Positions 1 to 14,587 of a stretch of 64,000 nucleotides of DNA are shown in pieces. The position numbers were made by a program, and so were the translations under genes. The notes below the pieces were generated by a model. It was given only the letters and a program-made list of their open reading frames with translations, had not been told where the DNA came from and ran no database searches. The DNA is from Citrobacter werkmanii NBRC 105721. Lineage in GTDB: Bacteria; Pseudomonadota; Gammaproteobacteria; Enterobacterales; Enterobacteriaceae. The number at the start of each line of letters is the position of its first letter. Positions within the stretch are counted from its first letter, which is position 1. Location: positions 124,001-188,000 of the forward strand of contig BBMW01000015.1 in assembly GCA_000759755.1 (NCBI GenBank), written 5' to 3'.

Positions 1-196
1 CCACCTGATATACCCTGCGTTTGGGGTTACATATGCAAAACCATTTTTTGCGCACAAATATTACCATTAATGCGTTCGCACCACAGCAGTAATGACGCAA
101 GTCGCGGGTAAATATGCTTAAGAAAGCAGCGATCGAACGCTATTTTACTCTGCCGGTGGGGAGAAAGTCGCTTCAGGGAAGGTGGTTTGCAATCGG
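1..196. other. Non-coding left edge, between lpxC terminator and the expected secM
   Basis: No gene is supported here. The stretch lies just beyond the dcw terminator. In E. coli the next gene on the minus strand would be secM, so this should be the secM-secA upstream region, but no secM start or coding sequence is visible before the window ends. No clear promoter could be assigned. The secM assignment is inference from gene order only. Confidence 0.5.
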
Positions 197-251
197 AAAA
201 TAAAAAAACGACTGGTTCACCTGGCCGGAGAGAGTGCCAGATTAACCAGTC
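197..251 (-). terminator. Rho-independent terminator after lpxC (end of dcw cluster)
   Basis: Read on the minus strand, an 8-bp perfect outer stem (GACTGGTT at 244-251 pairing with AACCAGTC at 210-217) encloses an inner CTGGC/GCCAG pairing. It is followed at once by a run of seven T (complement of 202-208). The hairpin begins 25 bases after the lpxC stop codon, so it closes the 18-kb division and cell wall cluster. Confidence 0.9.
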
Positions 252-275
252 GAATTTATGCGACAGCGTATGTCG

Positions 276-1214
<939 letters not shown>

Positions 1215-1293
1215 CTATCCAACCGAAGTGTACTATACATTCGGTGGGCCAGTTTAGCACAAAGAGCCACAATTCCCAAATTCCAGCTAATTC

Positions 1294-2445
1294 TTAATCA
1301 GCTTGCTTACGCAGGAACGCAGGGATATCCAGATAATCCGGCTCTTTAGTGGTTTGCGGCGTATTGTCGTTCACCACTTTCGCAACCGGTTTTTGCTCTT
1401 GCGTCAACGGCGCCATACCGTGTTGCTGGTAACGATCCATTACCGGTTGCTGAACCTGCTTGTTGGTTACCAGAGTGATTTCAGGACGCTTGTCCATACC
1501 AATTCCAGTGGCAACAACGGTCACGCGCAGTTCGTCGTTCATATCCGGGTCCAGAGAGGTACCGATAACCACGGTCGCGTTATCCGATGCAAAGGCACGG
1601 ATGGTGTTACCGACGGTTTCGAACTCATCCAGACGCAGGTCGAAGCCCGCAGTAATGTTGACCAACACGCCGCGCGCGCCGGACAGATCGATATCTTCCA
1701 GCAGCGGGGAAGAGATTGCCATTTCAGCCGCTTCTTCCGCACGGTCTTCACCGCTTGCCACGCCGGAGCCCATCATCGCGTAGCCCATTTCGGACATCAC
1801 GGTGCGCACGTCTGCAAAGTCGACGTTCATCAGGCCCGGACGCGTAATCAGTTCAGCGATACCCTGGACTGCACCTTTCAGCACATCGTTCGCTGCGCCA
1901 AACGCATCCAGCAGGGAGATACCACGGCCCAGCACTTTCAGCAGTTTGTCGTTCGGGATAGTGATCAGAGAGTCCACGTGTTTGGACAGCTCGGTGATAC
2001 CCTGCTCAGCGAATGCCATACGCTTCTTGCCTTCAAAGTTGAAAGGCTTAGTCACGACAGCAACGGTCAGGATACCTAAATCTTTTGCTACTTCAGCAAC
2101 CACTGGCGCTGCACCGGTTCCGGTACCGCCGCCCATACCTGCTGCAATAAACACCATGTCTGCGCCGTCAAGCGCTGCACGCAGAGCTTCACGATCTTCG
2201 TCTGCCGCATTACGACCGACTTCCGGGTTTGCACCCGCGCCCAGACCTTTGGTGATGCCGCTACCAATCTGAATGGTCTGTCCAACCGCCGTTTTACGCA
2301 ACGCCTGAGCGTCGGTATTCACCGCAAAGAATTCAACACCTTCGATGCGCTCGCGCACCATGTGTTCAACGGCATTACCGCCGCCGCCGCCGACGCCGAT
2401 GACTTTAATCACCGCGTCATTGGTTAGTTCCATAGGTTCAAACAT
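1294..2445 (-). CDS. ftsZ: Cell division GTPase FtsZ
   Basis: FtsZ is the tubulin-like GTPase that polymerises into the cytokinetic Z ring under the membrane. At 383 residues it has the E. coli length. The tubulin signature GGGTGTG is present near residue 105, as are the nucleotide-binding [10 protein letters not shown] near residue 18 and the T7-loop region with NVDFADVR. The conserved C-terminal tail [14 protein letters not shown] is the docking peptide for FtsA, ZipA and MinC. A 62-bp gap separates it from ftsA upstream. In E. coli several ftsZ promoters lie within ddlB, ftsQ and ftsA, so this gene is probably not driven only from the far promoter before mraZ. Confidence 0.98.
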   Translation of the reverse strand: MFEPMELTNDAVIKVIGVGGGGGNAVEHMVRERIEGVEFFAVNTDAQALRKTAVGQTIQIGSGITKGLGAGANPEVGRNAADEDREALRAALDGADMVFIAAGMGGGTGTGAAPVVAEVAKDLGILTVAVVTKPFNFEGKKRMAFAEQGITELSKHVDSLITIPNDKLLKVLGRGISLLDAFGAANDVLKGAVQGIAELITRPGLMNVDFADVRTVMSEMGYAMMGSGVASGEDRAEEAAEMAISSPLLEDIDLSGARGVLVNITAGFDLRLDEFETVGNTIRAFASDNATVVIGTSLDPDMNDELRVTVVATGIGMDKRPEITLVTNKQVQQPVMDRYQQHGMAPLTQEQKPVAKVVNDNTPQTTKEPDYLDIPAFLRKQAD

Positions 2446-2507
2446 AGTTTCTCTCTCCGTTGTGCCTGTCGCCTGAGACCTTTAATGTGCGTCGGTCTCT
2501 TTAAAAA

Positions 2508-3770
2508 TTAAAACTCTTTTCGCAGCCAGCTATTGAGTCGTTTAATCCACGAGCCAACTGACGCCGTTACGCGTTTTTCAACTTCAGCCTCACCACTTAA
2601 ATGGGATTCTTTCCCGTAGTGAAGCAGCCCCACCGCCGTGGAATAGTACGGCTCCTGGGCATAATCCGTCAGACCGGTAATATTCAGCGGTGCGCCAATA
2701 CGGACTTGCGTATGGAACACGCGCTGTGCGCAGGCCGCAAGACCTTCAATTTGCGCTGCGCCACCGGTTAACACAATCCCCGCCGCCAGATGATGTTTCA
2801 CACCCTGCTGGCGAAGCTGTTCTTGTAATTGCAAAATTTCTTCGTTGACCAGGTTGAGCAGCTCGGTATAACGCGGCTCAATGACCTCTGCCAAAGTCTG
2901 ACGCTGCAGGCTACGTGGCGGACGGCCGCCCACGCTTGGCACCTCAACGCTCTCGTCTTTACCGACGATGGAGCCCAGCGCGCAGCCATGACGAACTTTG
3001 ATGGCTTCGGCATCGCTCGGCGGCGTACCGAAGGCATACGCGATATCGCTGGTCACCACATTCCCTGCATAAGGGATCACTTTGGTATGGCGCAACGCCC
3101 CGCCAGTATAAACGGCGATGTCCATTGTACCACCACCAATATCTACCACGCAGACACCCAGTTCACGTTCATCTTCCGTCAACACGGAATAACTGGCTGC
3201 CAGTCCGGCGAAAATCAGTTGGTCAACTTTCAGACCACAACGTTCAACGGCTTTGACAATATTCTTCGCCATGTCGTTATGGCAGGTAATAAGATGCACT
3301 TTTGCCTGCATGCGTACGCCGGAAAGACCGACCGGATTTTTAATACCTTCCTGGTAGTCAATGGCGTATTCCTGCGGAATAACGTGCAGAACACGATGTT
3401 CATCGCGCACGCGTACGGATTTTGCCGTATGTACGACGTTTTCCACATCTTCCTGTGTCACTTCCTCTTCGGAAATGGGCACCATACCAATTTCATTCTG
3501 ACAGCTAATATGTTTGCCGGAAAGCGCCAGATATACCGAGGATATCTGGCAATCTGCCATCAGCTCAGCCTGGTCAATGGCGCGCTGTACGCATTTCACC
3601 ACTGACTCAAGGTCATTCACCCCGCCTTTATCCATACCTCGCGATGGGCAACTGCCCACGCCAATGATATTGACCATACCGTCGGGCAGAACTTCCCCTA
3701 CTAAAGCGGCTACCTTCGCGGTGCCAATCTCCAGTCCAACTACCAGTTTTCTGTCCGTCGCCTTGATCAT
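2508..3770 (-). CDS. ftsA: Cell division protein FtsA (actin-like Z-ring tether)
   Basis: FtsA is an actin-fold ATPase that ties FtsZ filaments to the inner membrane and recruits later division proteins. The length of 420 residues matches E. coli. Visible features are the N-terminal phosphate loop region [16 protein letters not shown], the second phosphate motif [14 protein letters not shown] near residue 210, and the C-terminal amphipathic helix [14 protein letters not shown] that inserts in the membrane. The start codon overlaps the ftsQ stop by 4 bases (ATGA arrangement), indicating translational coupling. Confidence 0.98.
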   Translation of the reverse strand: MIKATDRKLVVGLEIGTAKVAALVGEVLPDGMVNIIGVGSCPSRGMDKGGVNDLESVVKCVQRAIDQAELMADCQISSVYLALSGKHISCQNEIGMVPISEEEVTQEDVENVVHTAKSVRVRDEHRVLHVIPQEYAIDYQEGIKNPVGLSGVRMQAKVHLITCHNDMAKNIVKAVERCGLKVDQLIFAGLAASYSVLTEDERELGVCVVDIGGGTMDIAVYTGGALRHTKVIPYAGNVVTSDIAYAFGTPPSDAEAIKVRHGCALGSIVGKDESVEVPSVGGRPPRSLQRQTLAEVIEPRYTELLNLVNEEILQLQEQLRQQGVKHHLAAGIVLTGGAAQIEGLAACAQRVFHTQVRIGAPLNITGLTDYAQEPYYSTAVGLLHYGKESHLSGEAEVEKRVTASVGSWIKRLNSWLRKEF

Positions 3771-4600
3771 TGTTGTTCTGCCTGTGCCTGATTCTGTTGC
3801 TGATTAGATTCCTCAGGAGGCAAGGGAACCCAGCCTACTGCCGCTCCTGAGTCATAACGCAAATCAACGTAGCTAATCCGTTTGCCATCGGTTTGCGCCT
3901 GCTGCTGTAAAACCGGGTAGAGTTCCACAAAGCGAGCCAAACGTTTTATCGTATCGCCCCTGCCCAGATTGAGCTTAATATCGTTATTCAGCGTCAACTG
4001 CCAGGAACGACGCGCGGTCATCGCCGCTTCCTTCAGGGTGAATCTATCCTTAGCCAGCACCTGCCCCATATCGCGGAACCCTTGCAGCACTTCACTTGCG
4101 CTGCCTTCCGGTCCGTACAACATGGGTAATACCTGCTTATTGGCCCGACCGGTTGGGACGCTGAACGTATTGCCTTCGGCATCCACCATATGCTGGTCAT
4201 TCCAACGCGCAATTGGCACATATTCAACCAGATGAATCTTCAATTCATCAGGCCATTGCTTTCTGACGCTCGCCTGTTTAATCCACGGGAGGCGTTCAAT
4301 CTGACTCTGGATGATGTTTACATCCTGCGTCATAAAGGTTCCCGGCGCGCCCAGCGCCAGAATGGACTGACGGATATCATCATTGCGCGTGTAATGCCGT
4401 TCGCCGGTTAACACCAGTTTTGACAACGGCAAACGCTGCGCATCTTCCATCCATCCCAACACTACCCAGCCGCTGACAAACACGGTGCACAGCACTGTCA
4501 GCAGGAACAGTATTCCTGCAAGACGCGTTCCATTATTGCGGCGTGAGGAGTTTACTTCTTCTTCATCACCGTTTCGCGTGTTCAGCGCAGCCTGCGACAT
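3767..4600 (-). CDS. ftsQ: Cell division protein FtsQ
   Basis: FtsQ is a bitopic membrane protein that, with FtsL and FtsB, links the cytoplasmic ring to the septal synthase FtsWI. The 277-residue product has a short cytoplasmic head, one membrane segment at about residues 28-48 ([21 protein letters not shown]), then a periplasmic POTRA domain beginning with [20 protein letters not shown] and a beta domain. The tail is rich in Gln ([13 protein letters not shown]), variable in the family. It starts one base after the ddlB region upstream and overlaps ftsA by 4 bases. Confidence 0.97.
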   Translation of the reverse strand: MSQAALNTRNGDEEEVNSSRRNNGTRLAGILFLLTVLCTVFVSGWVVLGWMEDAQRLPLSKLVLTGERHYTRNDDIRQSILALGAPGTFMTQDVNIIQSQIERLPWIKQASVRKQWPDELKIHLVEYVPIARWNDQHMVDAEGNTFSVPTGRANKQVLPMLYGPEGSASEVLQGFRDMGQVLAKDRFTLKEAAMTARRSWQLTLNNDIKLNLGRGDTIKRLARFVELYPVLQQQAQTDGKRISYVDLRYDSGAAVGWVPLPPEESNQQQNQAQAEQQ

Positions 4601-4601
4601 A

Positions 4602-6990
<2,389 letters not shown>

Positions 6991-7041
6991 TCTTTAGCCA
7001 TTAACTTCTTAGTTCATGCGATGCAAAAGGCATCACCACAA

Positions 7042-8109
7042 TTACGCCCGGGCAGCCCGGCTCACTTCATTTGCAACGCGTTCGGTGGCATCCGGTATGG
7101 ATGCGGCGCGCGCACGTTCTGCCATGGTTAATAAAGTTTCTCGCGACCACCCGGCAAGGGTGCTGGCGACGGCGTCCACAGTAAACTGTGGTTGCTCTAA
7201 AATTTTGGCGGCGCCCGCTTTTTCCAGCGGCAACGCATTCCAGTACTGCTGTCTGTCTTTGTGCTGGAACGGCACAAACAGCGCAGGCAAGCCTGCGGCG
7301 GCAATCTCACTCACCGTCAGCGCGCCGGAACGGCACACGACAACATCCGCCCACGCATAAGCGGCGGCCATATCATCAATAAACTCAGTGACCTTATGCT
7401 GCGGTTGTCCCGCCTCGGCATAAGCGTGTTCAACGGTCTGCTGCGCGCCCTTACCGCTCTGGTGCCAGATAGTCACCGCCTCGCCAAGCTTTGCGGCAAC
7501 CTGCGGCATCGTCTGGTTGAGGACGCGTGCGCCCTGAGAACCACCAACCACCAGCACACGAACCGGGCCTTCACGTCCAGCCAGACGCGCTTCGGGTAAT
7601 GGCAGTGCCAGCACGTCCGTGCGTACTGGGTTCCCGACCACGTCCGCATTCGGGAAAGCGCCAGGGAAAGCCTGCATAACCTTCGTTGCAATCTTTGCCA
7701 GCCATTTATTGGTTAATCCCGCAATGCCGTTCTGTTCATGCAGTACGACCGGAATACCTAATGACCATGCAGCTAAACCGCCAGGACCTGACACGTAGCC
7801 GCCCATACCGAGCACCACATCAGGCTTGAATTGCTTCATGATGGCGCGCGCCTGACGCCAGGCGTTAAAAATACGCACGGGTGCGGCAAGTAGTGCGTTA
7901 ACGCCTTTGCCACGCAGACCGGAGATGCGAATAAAGTCAATTTCAATGCCATGCTTCGGCACTAAATCCGCTTCCATACGATCGGCGGTGCCCAGCCAAC
8001 GAACCTGCCAGCCCTGGGCCATTAAATGGTGCGCGACCGCCAGCCCCGGGAACACATGCCCGCCGGTACCGCCTGCCATCACCATTAACCGCTTCGGTTG
8101 ACCACTCAT
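7042..8109 (-). CDS. murG: UDP-GlcNAc:lipid I GlcNAc transferase
   Basis: MurG is the membrane-associated GT-B glycosyltransferase that converts lipid I to lipid II on the cytoplasmic face. It has 355 residues, the E. coli length. The glycine-rich loops are visible: [14 protein letters not shown] near residue 13, [13 protein letters not shown] near 103, and [11 protein letters not shown] near 190. The UDP-GlcNAc site [20 protein letters not shown] and [12 protein letters not shown] lie in the C-terminal half. It overlaps ftsW by 4 bases. Confidence 0.98.
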   Translation of the reverse strand: MSGQPKRLMVMAGGTGGHVFPGLAVAHHLMAQGWQVRWLGTADRMEADLVPKHGIEIDFIRISGLRGKGVNALLAAPVRIFNAWRQARAIMKQFKPDVVLGMGGYVSGPGGLAAWSLGIPVVLHEQNGIAGLTNKWLAKIATKVMQAFPGAFPNADVVGNPVRTDVLALPLPEARLAGREGPVRVLVVGGSQGARVLNQTMPQVAAKLGEAVTIWHQSGKGAQQTVEHAYAEAGQPQHKVTEFIDDMAAAYAWADVVVCRSGALTVSEIAAAGLPALFVPFQHKDRQQYWNALPLEKAGAAKILEQPQFTVDAVASTLAGWSRETLLTMAERARAASIPDATERVANEVSRAARA

Positions 8110-9353
8110 CGTGCACCTCGTGTAAACGCCTGGGCTTTTTCCAGACGCGTTTCATAATCAATACGTAACAAAAACATGATGGCCGTCGACATAATCAACA
8201 AACTGGAACCACCATAACTGATCAGCGGCAACGTCAGACCTTTGGTTGGCAGCATACCTGCCGCCGCGCCGACGTTTACCAGCGCCTGGAAGCTAAACCA
8301 GATCCCGATGGAACAGGCTAAAAAGCCTGAAAAACGGTGGTCAATTTCCAGCGCTTTACGGCCAATCGACATCGCGCGAAAAGCGACGAAGAATACCATT
8401 AAAAGTGCCAATACCACACCGATATAACCCAGCTCTTCCCCAATGATGGCGAAGATGAAGTCGGTGTGCGCTTCCGGCAAATACTCCAGCTTTTGGACTG
8501 AGTTGCCTAACCCCTGCCCCCAAACCTCACCGCGGCCAAAAGCCATTAGCGATTGCGTCAGCTGGTATCCGCTGCCGAACGGATCTTCCCATGGATTCCA
8601 GAAAGAAGTTACGCGGCGAATACGATACGGTTCGGCAAGGATCAGCAGCACGACCGCCGATATCCCCATGCCGATAATCGCAATGAACTGCCATAATTTA
8701 GCGCCGGCAAGAAACAGCATCGCCAGCGTGGTGACAAACAGCACCACCACCGTACCGAGGTCAGGCTGCGCCAGCAGCAGCACAGCTAGCACCAGGATCA
8801 CGCCCATCGGTTTCAGGAAGCCGCGCAGGTTGTTTCGCACTTCATCCACCTTGCGTACCAGGTAGTTGGCGAGATAACAGAACAGCGACAGCTTGGTAAA
8901 TTCCGCAGGCTGAATACGCAGCGGCCCCAGAGCAATCCAGCGCGACGCCCCGTTAACGGAGCTCCCCACCACCAGCACGATCAACAGCATGATGATCGAG
9001 GCGATGAGCATCGTCGTACTGTATTTTTGCCAGAACTCCATCGGCAGACGCAGCGTGACCATCGCCAGACAGAACGCCAGGAAGATGTACAGCGCGTCAC
9101 GTTTGGCAAACAGGAAGGGGTCGCCCGCCAGACGTTGTCCTACCGGCATCGATGCCGATGTCACCATGATGAAACCAATTGCCGCCAGACCAAAGGTCAG
9201 CCACAGCAGCATGCGGTCATACATGATTAGGCTGTCCGCGTCTTTATCGCGCGAAGCCATCACCCAGCCTTTAAGTGCCGCGAAGATCCACGCCAGGATA
9301 CCCAGTCCCGGTAAGCGAGGCATTCTCAGACGAGGGAGAGATAAACGCATCAA
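8106..9353 (-). CDS. ftsW: Septal peptidoglycan polymerase FtsW (SEDS family)
   Basis: FtsW is the SEDS-family glycosyltransferase that polymerises lipid II at the septum with its partner transpeptidase FtsI. The 415-residue product is one longer than in E. coli and has about ten hydrophobic segments. Recognisable SEDS stretches are [20 protein letters not shown] (residues about 134-153) and [16 protein letters not shown], followed by the [22 protein letters not shown] region and the late [11 protein letters not shown] motif. It overlaps murG downstream and murD upstream by 4 bases each. Confidence 0.97.
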   Translation of the reverse strand: MMRLSLPRLRMPRLPGLGILAWIFAALKGWVMASRDKDADSLIMYDRMLLWLTFGLAAIGFIMVTSASMPVGQRLAGDPFLFAKRDALYIFLAFCLAMVTLRLPMEFWQKYSTTMLIASIIMLLIVLVVGSSVNGASRWIALGPLRIQPAEFTKLSLFCYLANYLVRKVDEVRNNLRGFLKPMGVILVLAVLLLAQPDLGTVVVLFVTTLAMLFLAGAKLWQFIAIIGMGISAVVLLILAEPYRIRRVTSFWNPWEDPFGSGYQLTQSLMAFGRGEVWGQGLGNSVQKLEYLPEAHTDFIFAIIGEELGYIGVVLALLMVFFVAFRAMSIGRKALEIDHRFSGFLACSIGIWFSFQALVNVGAAAGMLPTKGLTLPLISYGGSSLLIMSTAIMFLLRIDYETRLEKAQAFTRGAR

Positions 9354-10666
9354 CCCAACTCCTTCGCCAGGCGCGTAAAGACGTCACCGCGTTGCTCAAA
9401 ATTCTTGAACTGATCGAGGCTGGCACAGGCGGGCGACAGCAGCACCATATCACCGGGCTTCACGCGCGGCGCGAGCAGACGCATTGCCTGCTCCATGGTT
9501 TCAGTTTGTTCCGCAACCTCAGGTCGCAGCGCGGCAAGCTGCGCGCCATCGCGGCCAAAGCAGTACAGACGAATGTTGTCGCCGTTCAGATAACGTTGCA
9601 GCGGCATAAAGTCAGCGGATTTCCCGTCGCCGCCCAACAACAGGTGCAGCGTACCGTCAACGTGCAGGCCATTCAGCGCCGCTTCGGTACTGCCGACATT
9701 GGTCGCTTTTGAATCGTTGATCCAACGCACACCATTATGATTCAGTACCAGTTGGAAACGATGCGCCAGTCCGGTAAAGGTGGTCAGCGCTTTCAGGCTT
9801 GACGCCCGCGGCAGACCCGCAGCATCAGCCAGCGCCAGCGCTGCCAGAGCGTTGGTATAGTTATGCTGGCCGGTAAGCGTCATCTCTTTCACGTTGAGAA
9901 CTTTTTCACCCTTCACCCGCAGCCAGGTTTCGCCCTGCTGACGATTAAGATGATAGTCACCCATGTTGACGCCAAAGCTCACGCAACGCTCATCGGCACC
10001 ACGAACCGGCATGGTCAGCGCATCATCCGCATTGACCACGCAGACTTTCGCATTCTCATAAACGCGCAGTTTGGCCGCACGATACTGCTGCAAGCCAAAC
10101 GGATACCTGTCCATATGATCTTCGGTGACGTTCAAAATAGTGGCGGCTACGGCCTGTAAGCTGGAGGTTGTTTCCAGTTGGAAGCTCGACAGTTCCAGAA
10201 CATACAGCTCACGCTCATCATCCAGCAGCATCAGCACGGGCAGGCCAATGTTACCGCCCACCCCCACGTTCACACCGGCCGCTTTCGCCATTTCGCCAAC
10301 CAACGTCGTAACGGTGCTTTTACCGTTAGAACCGGTGATCGCAACGATCGGCGCCTGCGCTTCGCGACAGAACAGCTCGATGTCACCGACAATTTCAATC
10401 CCCGCATCGGCGGCAGCGCTCAGCGAAGGGTGCGCCAGGGCAATACCAGGGCTGGCGACGATAAGATCGGCGTCCAGCAGCCAGTCATCATTCAGACTGC
10501 CAACATGACGCTCAACCGCTTCCGGTAATTTATCCAGGCCCGGCGGCGTCGCGCGGGTATCCATCACGCGCGGCGTTACGCCACGCGCCAGGAAGAAATC
10601 CACGCAGGACAGTCCGGTCAAACCCAGACCGATAATGACGACTTTTTTACCCTGGTAATCAGCCAT
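9350..10666 (-). CDS. murD: UDP-MurNAc-L-alanine--D-glutamate ligase
   Basis: MurD adds D-glutamate to UDP-MurNAc-L-Ala. The 438-residue length is that of the E. coli enzyme. The ATP loop [14 protein letters not shown] lies near residue 111. [11 protein letters not shown] and the substrate region [17 protein letters not shown] near residue 317 follow, then [11 protein letters not shown] and [12 protein letters not shown] near the C-terminus. It begins two bases after mraY and its stop overlaps the ftsW start. Confidence 0.98.
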   Translation of the reverse strand: MADYQGKKVVIIGLGLTGLSCVDFFLARGVTPRVMDTRATPPGLDKLPEAVERHVGSLNDDWLLDADLIVASPGIALAHPSLSAAADAGIEIVGDIELFCREAQAPIVAITGSNGKSTVTTLVGEMAKAAGVNVGVGGNIGLPVLMLLDDERELYVLELSSFQLETTSSLQAVAATILNVTEDHMDRYPFGLQQYRAAKLRVYENAKVCVVNADDALTMPVRGADERCVSFGVNMGDYHLNRQQGETWLRVKGEKVLNVKEMTLTGQHNYTNALAALALADAAGLPRASSLKALTTFTGLAHRFQLVLNHNGVRWINDSKATNVGSTEAALNGLHVDGTLHLLLGGDGKSADFMPLQRYLNGDNIRLYCFGRDGAQLAALRPEVAEQTETMEQAMRLLAPRVKPGDMVLLSPACASLDQFKNFEQRGDVFTRLAKELG

Positions 10667-10668
10667 GA

Positions 10669-11751
10669 TTAACGTACCTTCAGCGTTGCCAGGCCAATCA
10701 GCACCAGCATCAGCGAAATAATCCAGAAGCGCACAATCACGCGCGGTTCCGGCCAGCCTTTCAGTTCATAGTGATGGTGGATCGGCGCCATACGGAAGAT
10801 GCGCTGTCCGCGCAACTTAAAGGAACCGACCTGCAGAATGACCGACAGCGTTTCTACGACAAATACGCCGCCCATGATCACCAGCAGGAACTCCTGACGC
10901 AGCAGCACAGCAATAATGCCCAGTGCGCCGCCCAGCGCCAACGATCCGACGTCGCCCATGAAGACCTGCGCCGGATAGGTGTTAAACCACAGGAAGCCTA
11001 ACCCTGCACCGACAATCGCCGTACAGACGATCACCAGTTCACCGGCATGGCGTAAATACGGAATGTGCAGATAGTTGGCAAAGTTCATGTTACCGGTCGC
11101 CCATGCCACCAGCGCAAAACCCGCAGCCACGAACACGGTCGGCATAATCGCCAGACCATCCAGACCATCGGTGAGGTTGACCGCGTTACCAGTACCCACA
11201 ATCACAAAGTACGCCAGCAGGACGTAGAACAGTCCCAGTTGCGGCATCACGTCTTTGAAGAAGGGCACGACCAGTTCTGTCGCTGGGGTATCTTTGCCCG
11301 CGAGGTACAGCGCAAAGGCTACGCCCAGAGCAATCACCGACATCCAGAAATATTTCCAGCGCGCAATCAGGCCTTTGGTGTCTTTGCGTACCACTTTGCG
11401 GTAGTCATCGACAAAACCGATGATGCCGTAACCGACCAATACCACCAGCACGCACCAAACGTACGGGTTCGACGGGTATGCCCACAGCAGCACGGAGATA
11501 ACAATCGCGGTGAGGATCATAATCCCGCCCATGGTCGGCGTACCGCGTTTACTGAAGTGTGATTCCGGACCGTCGTTACGTACGACCTGTCCAAAGGACA
11601 TTTTTTGCAGGCGGGCGATCATGCGCGGGCCCATCCACAAAGAGATGAACAGCGCGGTCAGCAGGCTGACGATGGCGCGAAACGTCAGATAAGAAAAGAC
11701 GTTAAAGCCGGAATAATATTTGACCAAATGTTCGGCCAGCCAAACTAACAT
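10669..11751 (-). CDS. mraY: Phospho-N-acetylmuramoyl-pentapeptide transferase
   Basis: MraY transfers phospho-MurNAc-pentapeptide to undecaprenyl phosphate, making lipid I. It is an integral inner membrane enzyme with about ten transmembrane segments in 360 residues. The diagnostic sequences are present: [19 protein letters not shown] near residue 53, the aspartates of GFVDDYRKV near 115, [15 protein letters not shown] near 190, [12 protein letters not shown] near 265, and the histidine cluster [13 protein letters not shown] near 322. The start overlaps the murF end by 7 bases. Confidence 0.98.
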   Translation of the reverse strand: MLVWLAEHLVKYYSGFNVFSYLTFRAIVSLLTALFISLWMGPRMIARLQKMSFGQVVRNDGPESHFSKRGTPTMGGIMILTAIVISVLLWAYPSNPYVWCVLVVLVGYGIIGFVDDYRKVVRKDTKGLIARWKYFWMSVIALGVAFALYLAGKDTPATELVVPFFKDVMPQLGLFYVLLAYFVIVGTGNAVNLTDGLDGLAIMPTVFVAAGFALVAWATGNMNFANYLHIPYLRHAGELVIVCTAIVGAGLGFLWFNTYPAQVFMGDVGSLALGGALGIIAVLLRQEFLLVIMGGVFVVETLSVILQVGSFKLRGQRIFRMAPIHHHYELKGWPEPRVIVRFWIISLMLVLIGLATLKVR

Positions 11752-13103
11752 GTCCCATTCTCCTGTAATGCGCGTACTACCTCTTCCATGGCGGCACTAC
11801 GTGAACCCTTCACTAAAATCGTCATGATCTGATGTTCTGCAATCAGCGCCTTGAGATGCGCGACCAGCGCGGTTTTATCCGCAAAATGCTCGCCCACGCC
11901 GCTGGCGCCGCTAATTGCCTGACTCAGTTTCCCTGTACTCAGTACACGGTCGATGCCCGCGGTTTTCGCAGCAACACCTACCTGTACGTGACATGCTTCG
12001 CTTTCCGCGCCAAGCTCTGCCATATCGCCCACCACCAGCACGCGGTAGCCCGGCATTTCGGACAGCACCTGTACCGCTGCGGTCATCGAACCAACGTTAG
12101 CGTTGTAGGAGTCGTCCAACAGCAGCTGATTTTCTGCGAGTTGAATAGGGAACAGACGCCCCGGTACCGCTTGCAGATCCTTCAGGCCCGCTTTGATCGC
12201 CTCAGGCGTCGCGCCTACCGCCATAGAGAGCGCAGCCGCTGCCAGGGCGTTAGCTATGTTGTGACGACCCGGCAACGGCAGCAGAACATCAATGCTTCCG
12301 GTTGGCGTTTGCAATGAAAACTCCGTGCCGTGTGAAGTCACGTGAACGTTGGTCGCCGAAAAGTCGCTGTTGGCCGCATTCGGGGAGAAGCGCCAGACTT
12401 TGCGATCGCCAATGATGCTCTGCCAGTTCAGCCAGTCGTTGTTATCAGCATTCATGATGGCGATACCATTCGCCGACAGACCGCTAAAGATCTCACCTTT
12501 AGCCTTCGCAACGCCCGCCAGAGAGCCGAAACCTTCCAAATGCGCGGCGGCAAGATTGTTCACCAGCGCCGCTTCCGGGCGCGTCAGGCTAACGGTCCAG
12601 GCGATTTCGCCCTGATGATTGGCGCCGAGCTCAATCACGGCATAGTCGTAATCGTTATTTAAGCGCAACAGCGTCATCGGTACACCGATGTCGTTGTTCA
12701 GATTGCCTGCGGTATATAACGTTTTGCCGCACTGGCTGAGAATCGCGGCGGTCATCTCTTTAACAGACGTTTTGCCGGATGAGCCGGTCAGCGCGACAAC
12801 GCGCGCCGGAACCTGGGCGCGAACCCACGCTGCCAGTTCGCCGAAAGCCAGACGGGTGTCTTTGACAATGACCTGTGGTAAATCAATATTGAGCGGACGG
12901 CTGACTAACAGCGCGCCTGCTCCCCCGTCTTTCGCCTTGTCGGCAAAATCGTGAGCATCAAAACGTTCGCCTTTCAGCGCCACAAACAGGCAGCCCGGCG
13001 TCACTTGACGCGTATCGGTTGTCACTGCATCGAGGGTCAGATCGGCCCCTTTTAGTTCGCCACGGAGGATTTCCGCCAGCTGGCTGAGCGTTACGCTAAT
13101 CAT
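11745..13103 (-). CDS. murF: UDP-MurNAc-tripeptide--D-alanyl-D-alanine ligase
   Basis: MurF adds the D-Ala-D-Ala dipeptide made by DdlB, completing the UDP-MurNAc-pentapeptide. The 452-residue product has the three-domain Mur ligase layout. Landmarks are the N-terminal [14 protein letters not shown], the ATP loop [13 protein letters not shown] near residue 107, [10 protein letters not shown] near 158, and [17 protein letters not shown] near 330. It overlaps murE by 4 bases upstream and mraY by 7 bases downstream. Confidence 0.98.
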   Translation of the reverse strand: MISVTLSQLAEILRGELKGADLTLDAVTTDTRQVTPGCLFVALKGERFDAHDFADKAKDGGAGALLVSRPLNIDLPQVIVKDTRLAFGELAAWVRAQVPARVVALTGSSGKTSVKEMTAAILSQCGKTLYTAGNLNNDIGVPMTLLRLNNDYDYAVIELGANHQGEIAWTVSLTRPEAALVNNLAAAHLEGFGSLAGVAKAKGEIFSGLSANGIAIMNADNNDWLNWQSIIGDRKVWRFSPNAANSDFSATNVHVTSHGTEFSLQTPTGSIDVLLPLPGRHNIANALAAAALSMAVGATPEAIKAGLKDLQAVPGRLFPIQLAENQLLLDDSYNANVGSMTAAVQVLSEMPGYRVLVVGDMAELGAESEACHVQVGVAAKTAGIDRVLSTGKLSQAISGASGVGEHFADKTALVAHLKALIAEHQIMTILVKGSRSAAMEEVVRALQENGTC

Positions 13104-14587
13104 GCGATCACCCCTAGCAGGCGCGCAGCCGTGACACGGTCAGAATAGTCGAGGCGCTGTGAGCCAACGATCTGGTAGTCTTCGTGACCTTTACCAGCCA
13201 CCAGCACCACGTCGTTTTCTTTCGCCTGCATGATGGCGTTAGTCACTGCTTCTGCGCGACCCTCCATCACCCTCGCCTGTCCGGCATCCAGCATCCCCGC
13301 CAGAATGTCGTTGATGATGGCGCGCGGCTCTTCGGTACGTGGGTTGTCATCGGTCACCACGACAACATCAGCAAATTGTTCGGCAATCGCGCCCATCAGC
13401 GGACGTTTGCCTTTATCGCGATCGCCGCCGCAGCCAAAGACGCACCACAGTTTGCCAGTACAGTGCAGACGCGCCGCCTGCAGCGCTTTTTCCAGCGCAT
13501 CCGGCGTATGAGCATAATCAACGACAACAGTGGTTTTACCCGGCGCGCTGAACACTTCCATGCGCCCGCAAACCGGCTGTAATTGCGCCGCCGTTTTCAG
13601 TAAATCGGCTAACGGATAACCCAGCGCCAGCAGCGTTGCCAGCGCCAGCAGCAGATTGCTGACGTTAAACGCCCCCATCAGGCGACTTTCTATTTCGCCC
13701 TCACCCCATGAAGAGGTAAAGCGAATCGTTGCCCCACTGTCGTGATACTTCACCTCAACCGCTTTTAACCAGCGACCATGACAGTTCGGGTTGATGTGGT
13801 CTTCCATCGAAACGGCCACCGCATCCGGGAGTTTAGCCAGCCAGCGACGGCCGACCTCATCATCCGCATTGACGATGGCCTGACCGCAATGGTGCGTGGA
13901 ATACAGCAGCCATTTCGCAGCTTCGTAATGTTCCATGTCACCGTGGTAGTCGAGATGGTCACGGCTTAAGTTAGTAAATACCGATGCGGCAAACTTCAGC
14001 GCCGCAACGCGATGCTGAACCAGACCGTGGGAAGAAACTTCCATCGCGCCAACCGTTGCGCCCTGCGCAACCAGCCCCGCCAGCACATGCTGGACATCAA
14101 CGGCTGAACCGGTGGTATTTTCCGTCGGGATCACTTTGCCCAACAGGCCATTGCCAACGGTTCCCATAACCGCGCTGGTTTCACCCAGCAGTTGGCTCCA
14201 CTGCGCCAGCAATTGGGTCGTAGTAGTTTTACCGTTGGTCCCGGTCACGCCGACCAGACGCATTTTTTCAGAAGGCTCGTGGTAAAAACGGCCCGCCAGT
14301 GCAGATAAACGTTCGTTAAGCTGGCTGAGATAGATAACCGGAACGCCGTGCATTTCACGGATTTCACCGTCAGTCGCTTCATCTTTTGCTTCTGCAATAA
14401 TGGCAGCCACACCTTGCGCTATCGCCTGCGGGATATACCGACGCCCGTCCGCCTGATGACCCAATACTGCTACAAAGAGATCGCCCGATGCAGCCACACG
14501 GCTGTCGAGCGTCATCTCCCGCAGTGCTCGCTCCGGTGCACCCGGCACCCATGGAGCAAGAAGGTCGCGCAAATTACGATCTGCCAC
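13100..14587 (-). CDS. murE: UDP-MurNAc-L-Ala-D-Glu--meso-diaminopimelate ligase
   Basis: MurE adds meso-diaminopimelate as the third residue of the stem peptide. The 495-residue length equals that of E. coli MurE. The ATP loop is [16 protein letters not shown] near residue 112. The DNPR motif in [11 protein letters not shown] near residue 413 marks meso-DAP rather than lysine specificity, as expected for a Gram-negative. The start codon lies 14 bases inside the 3' end of ftsI. Confidence 0.98.
   Translation of the reverse strand: MADRNLRDLLAPWVPGAPERALREMTLDSRVAASGDLFVAVLGHQADGRRYIPQAIAQGVAAIIAEAKDEATDGEIREMHGVPVIYLSQLNERLSALAGRFYHEPSEKMRLVGVTGTNGKTTTTQLLAQWSQLLGETSAVMGTVGNGLLGKVIPTENTTGSAVDVQHVLAGLVAQGATVGAMEVSSHGLVQHRVAALKFAASVFTNLSRDHLDYHGDMEHYEAAKWLLYSTHHCGQAIVNADDEVGRRWLAKLPDAVAVSMEDHINPNCHGRWLKAVEVKYHDSGATIRFTSSWGEGEIESRLMGAFNVSNLLLALATLLALGYPLADLLKTAAQLQPVCGRMEVFSAPGKTTVVVDYAHTPDALEKALQAARLHCTGKLWCVFGCGGDRDKGKRPLMGAIAEQFADVVVVTDDNPRTEEPRAIINDILAGMLDAGQARVMEGRAEAVTNAIMQAKENDVVLVAGKGHEDYQIVGSQRLDYSDRVTAARLLGVIA

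Noticed and set aside
1303-2079. 258-codon frame opposite ftsZ
   Set aside because: Antisense shadow of ftsZ with no family similarity and no ribosome binding site.
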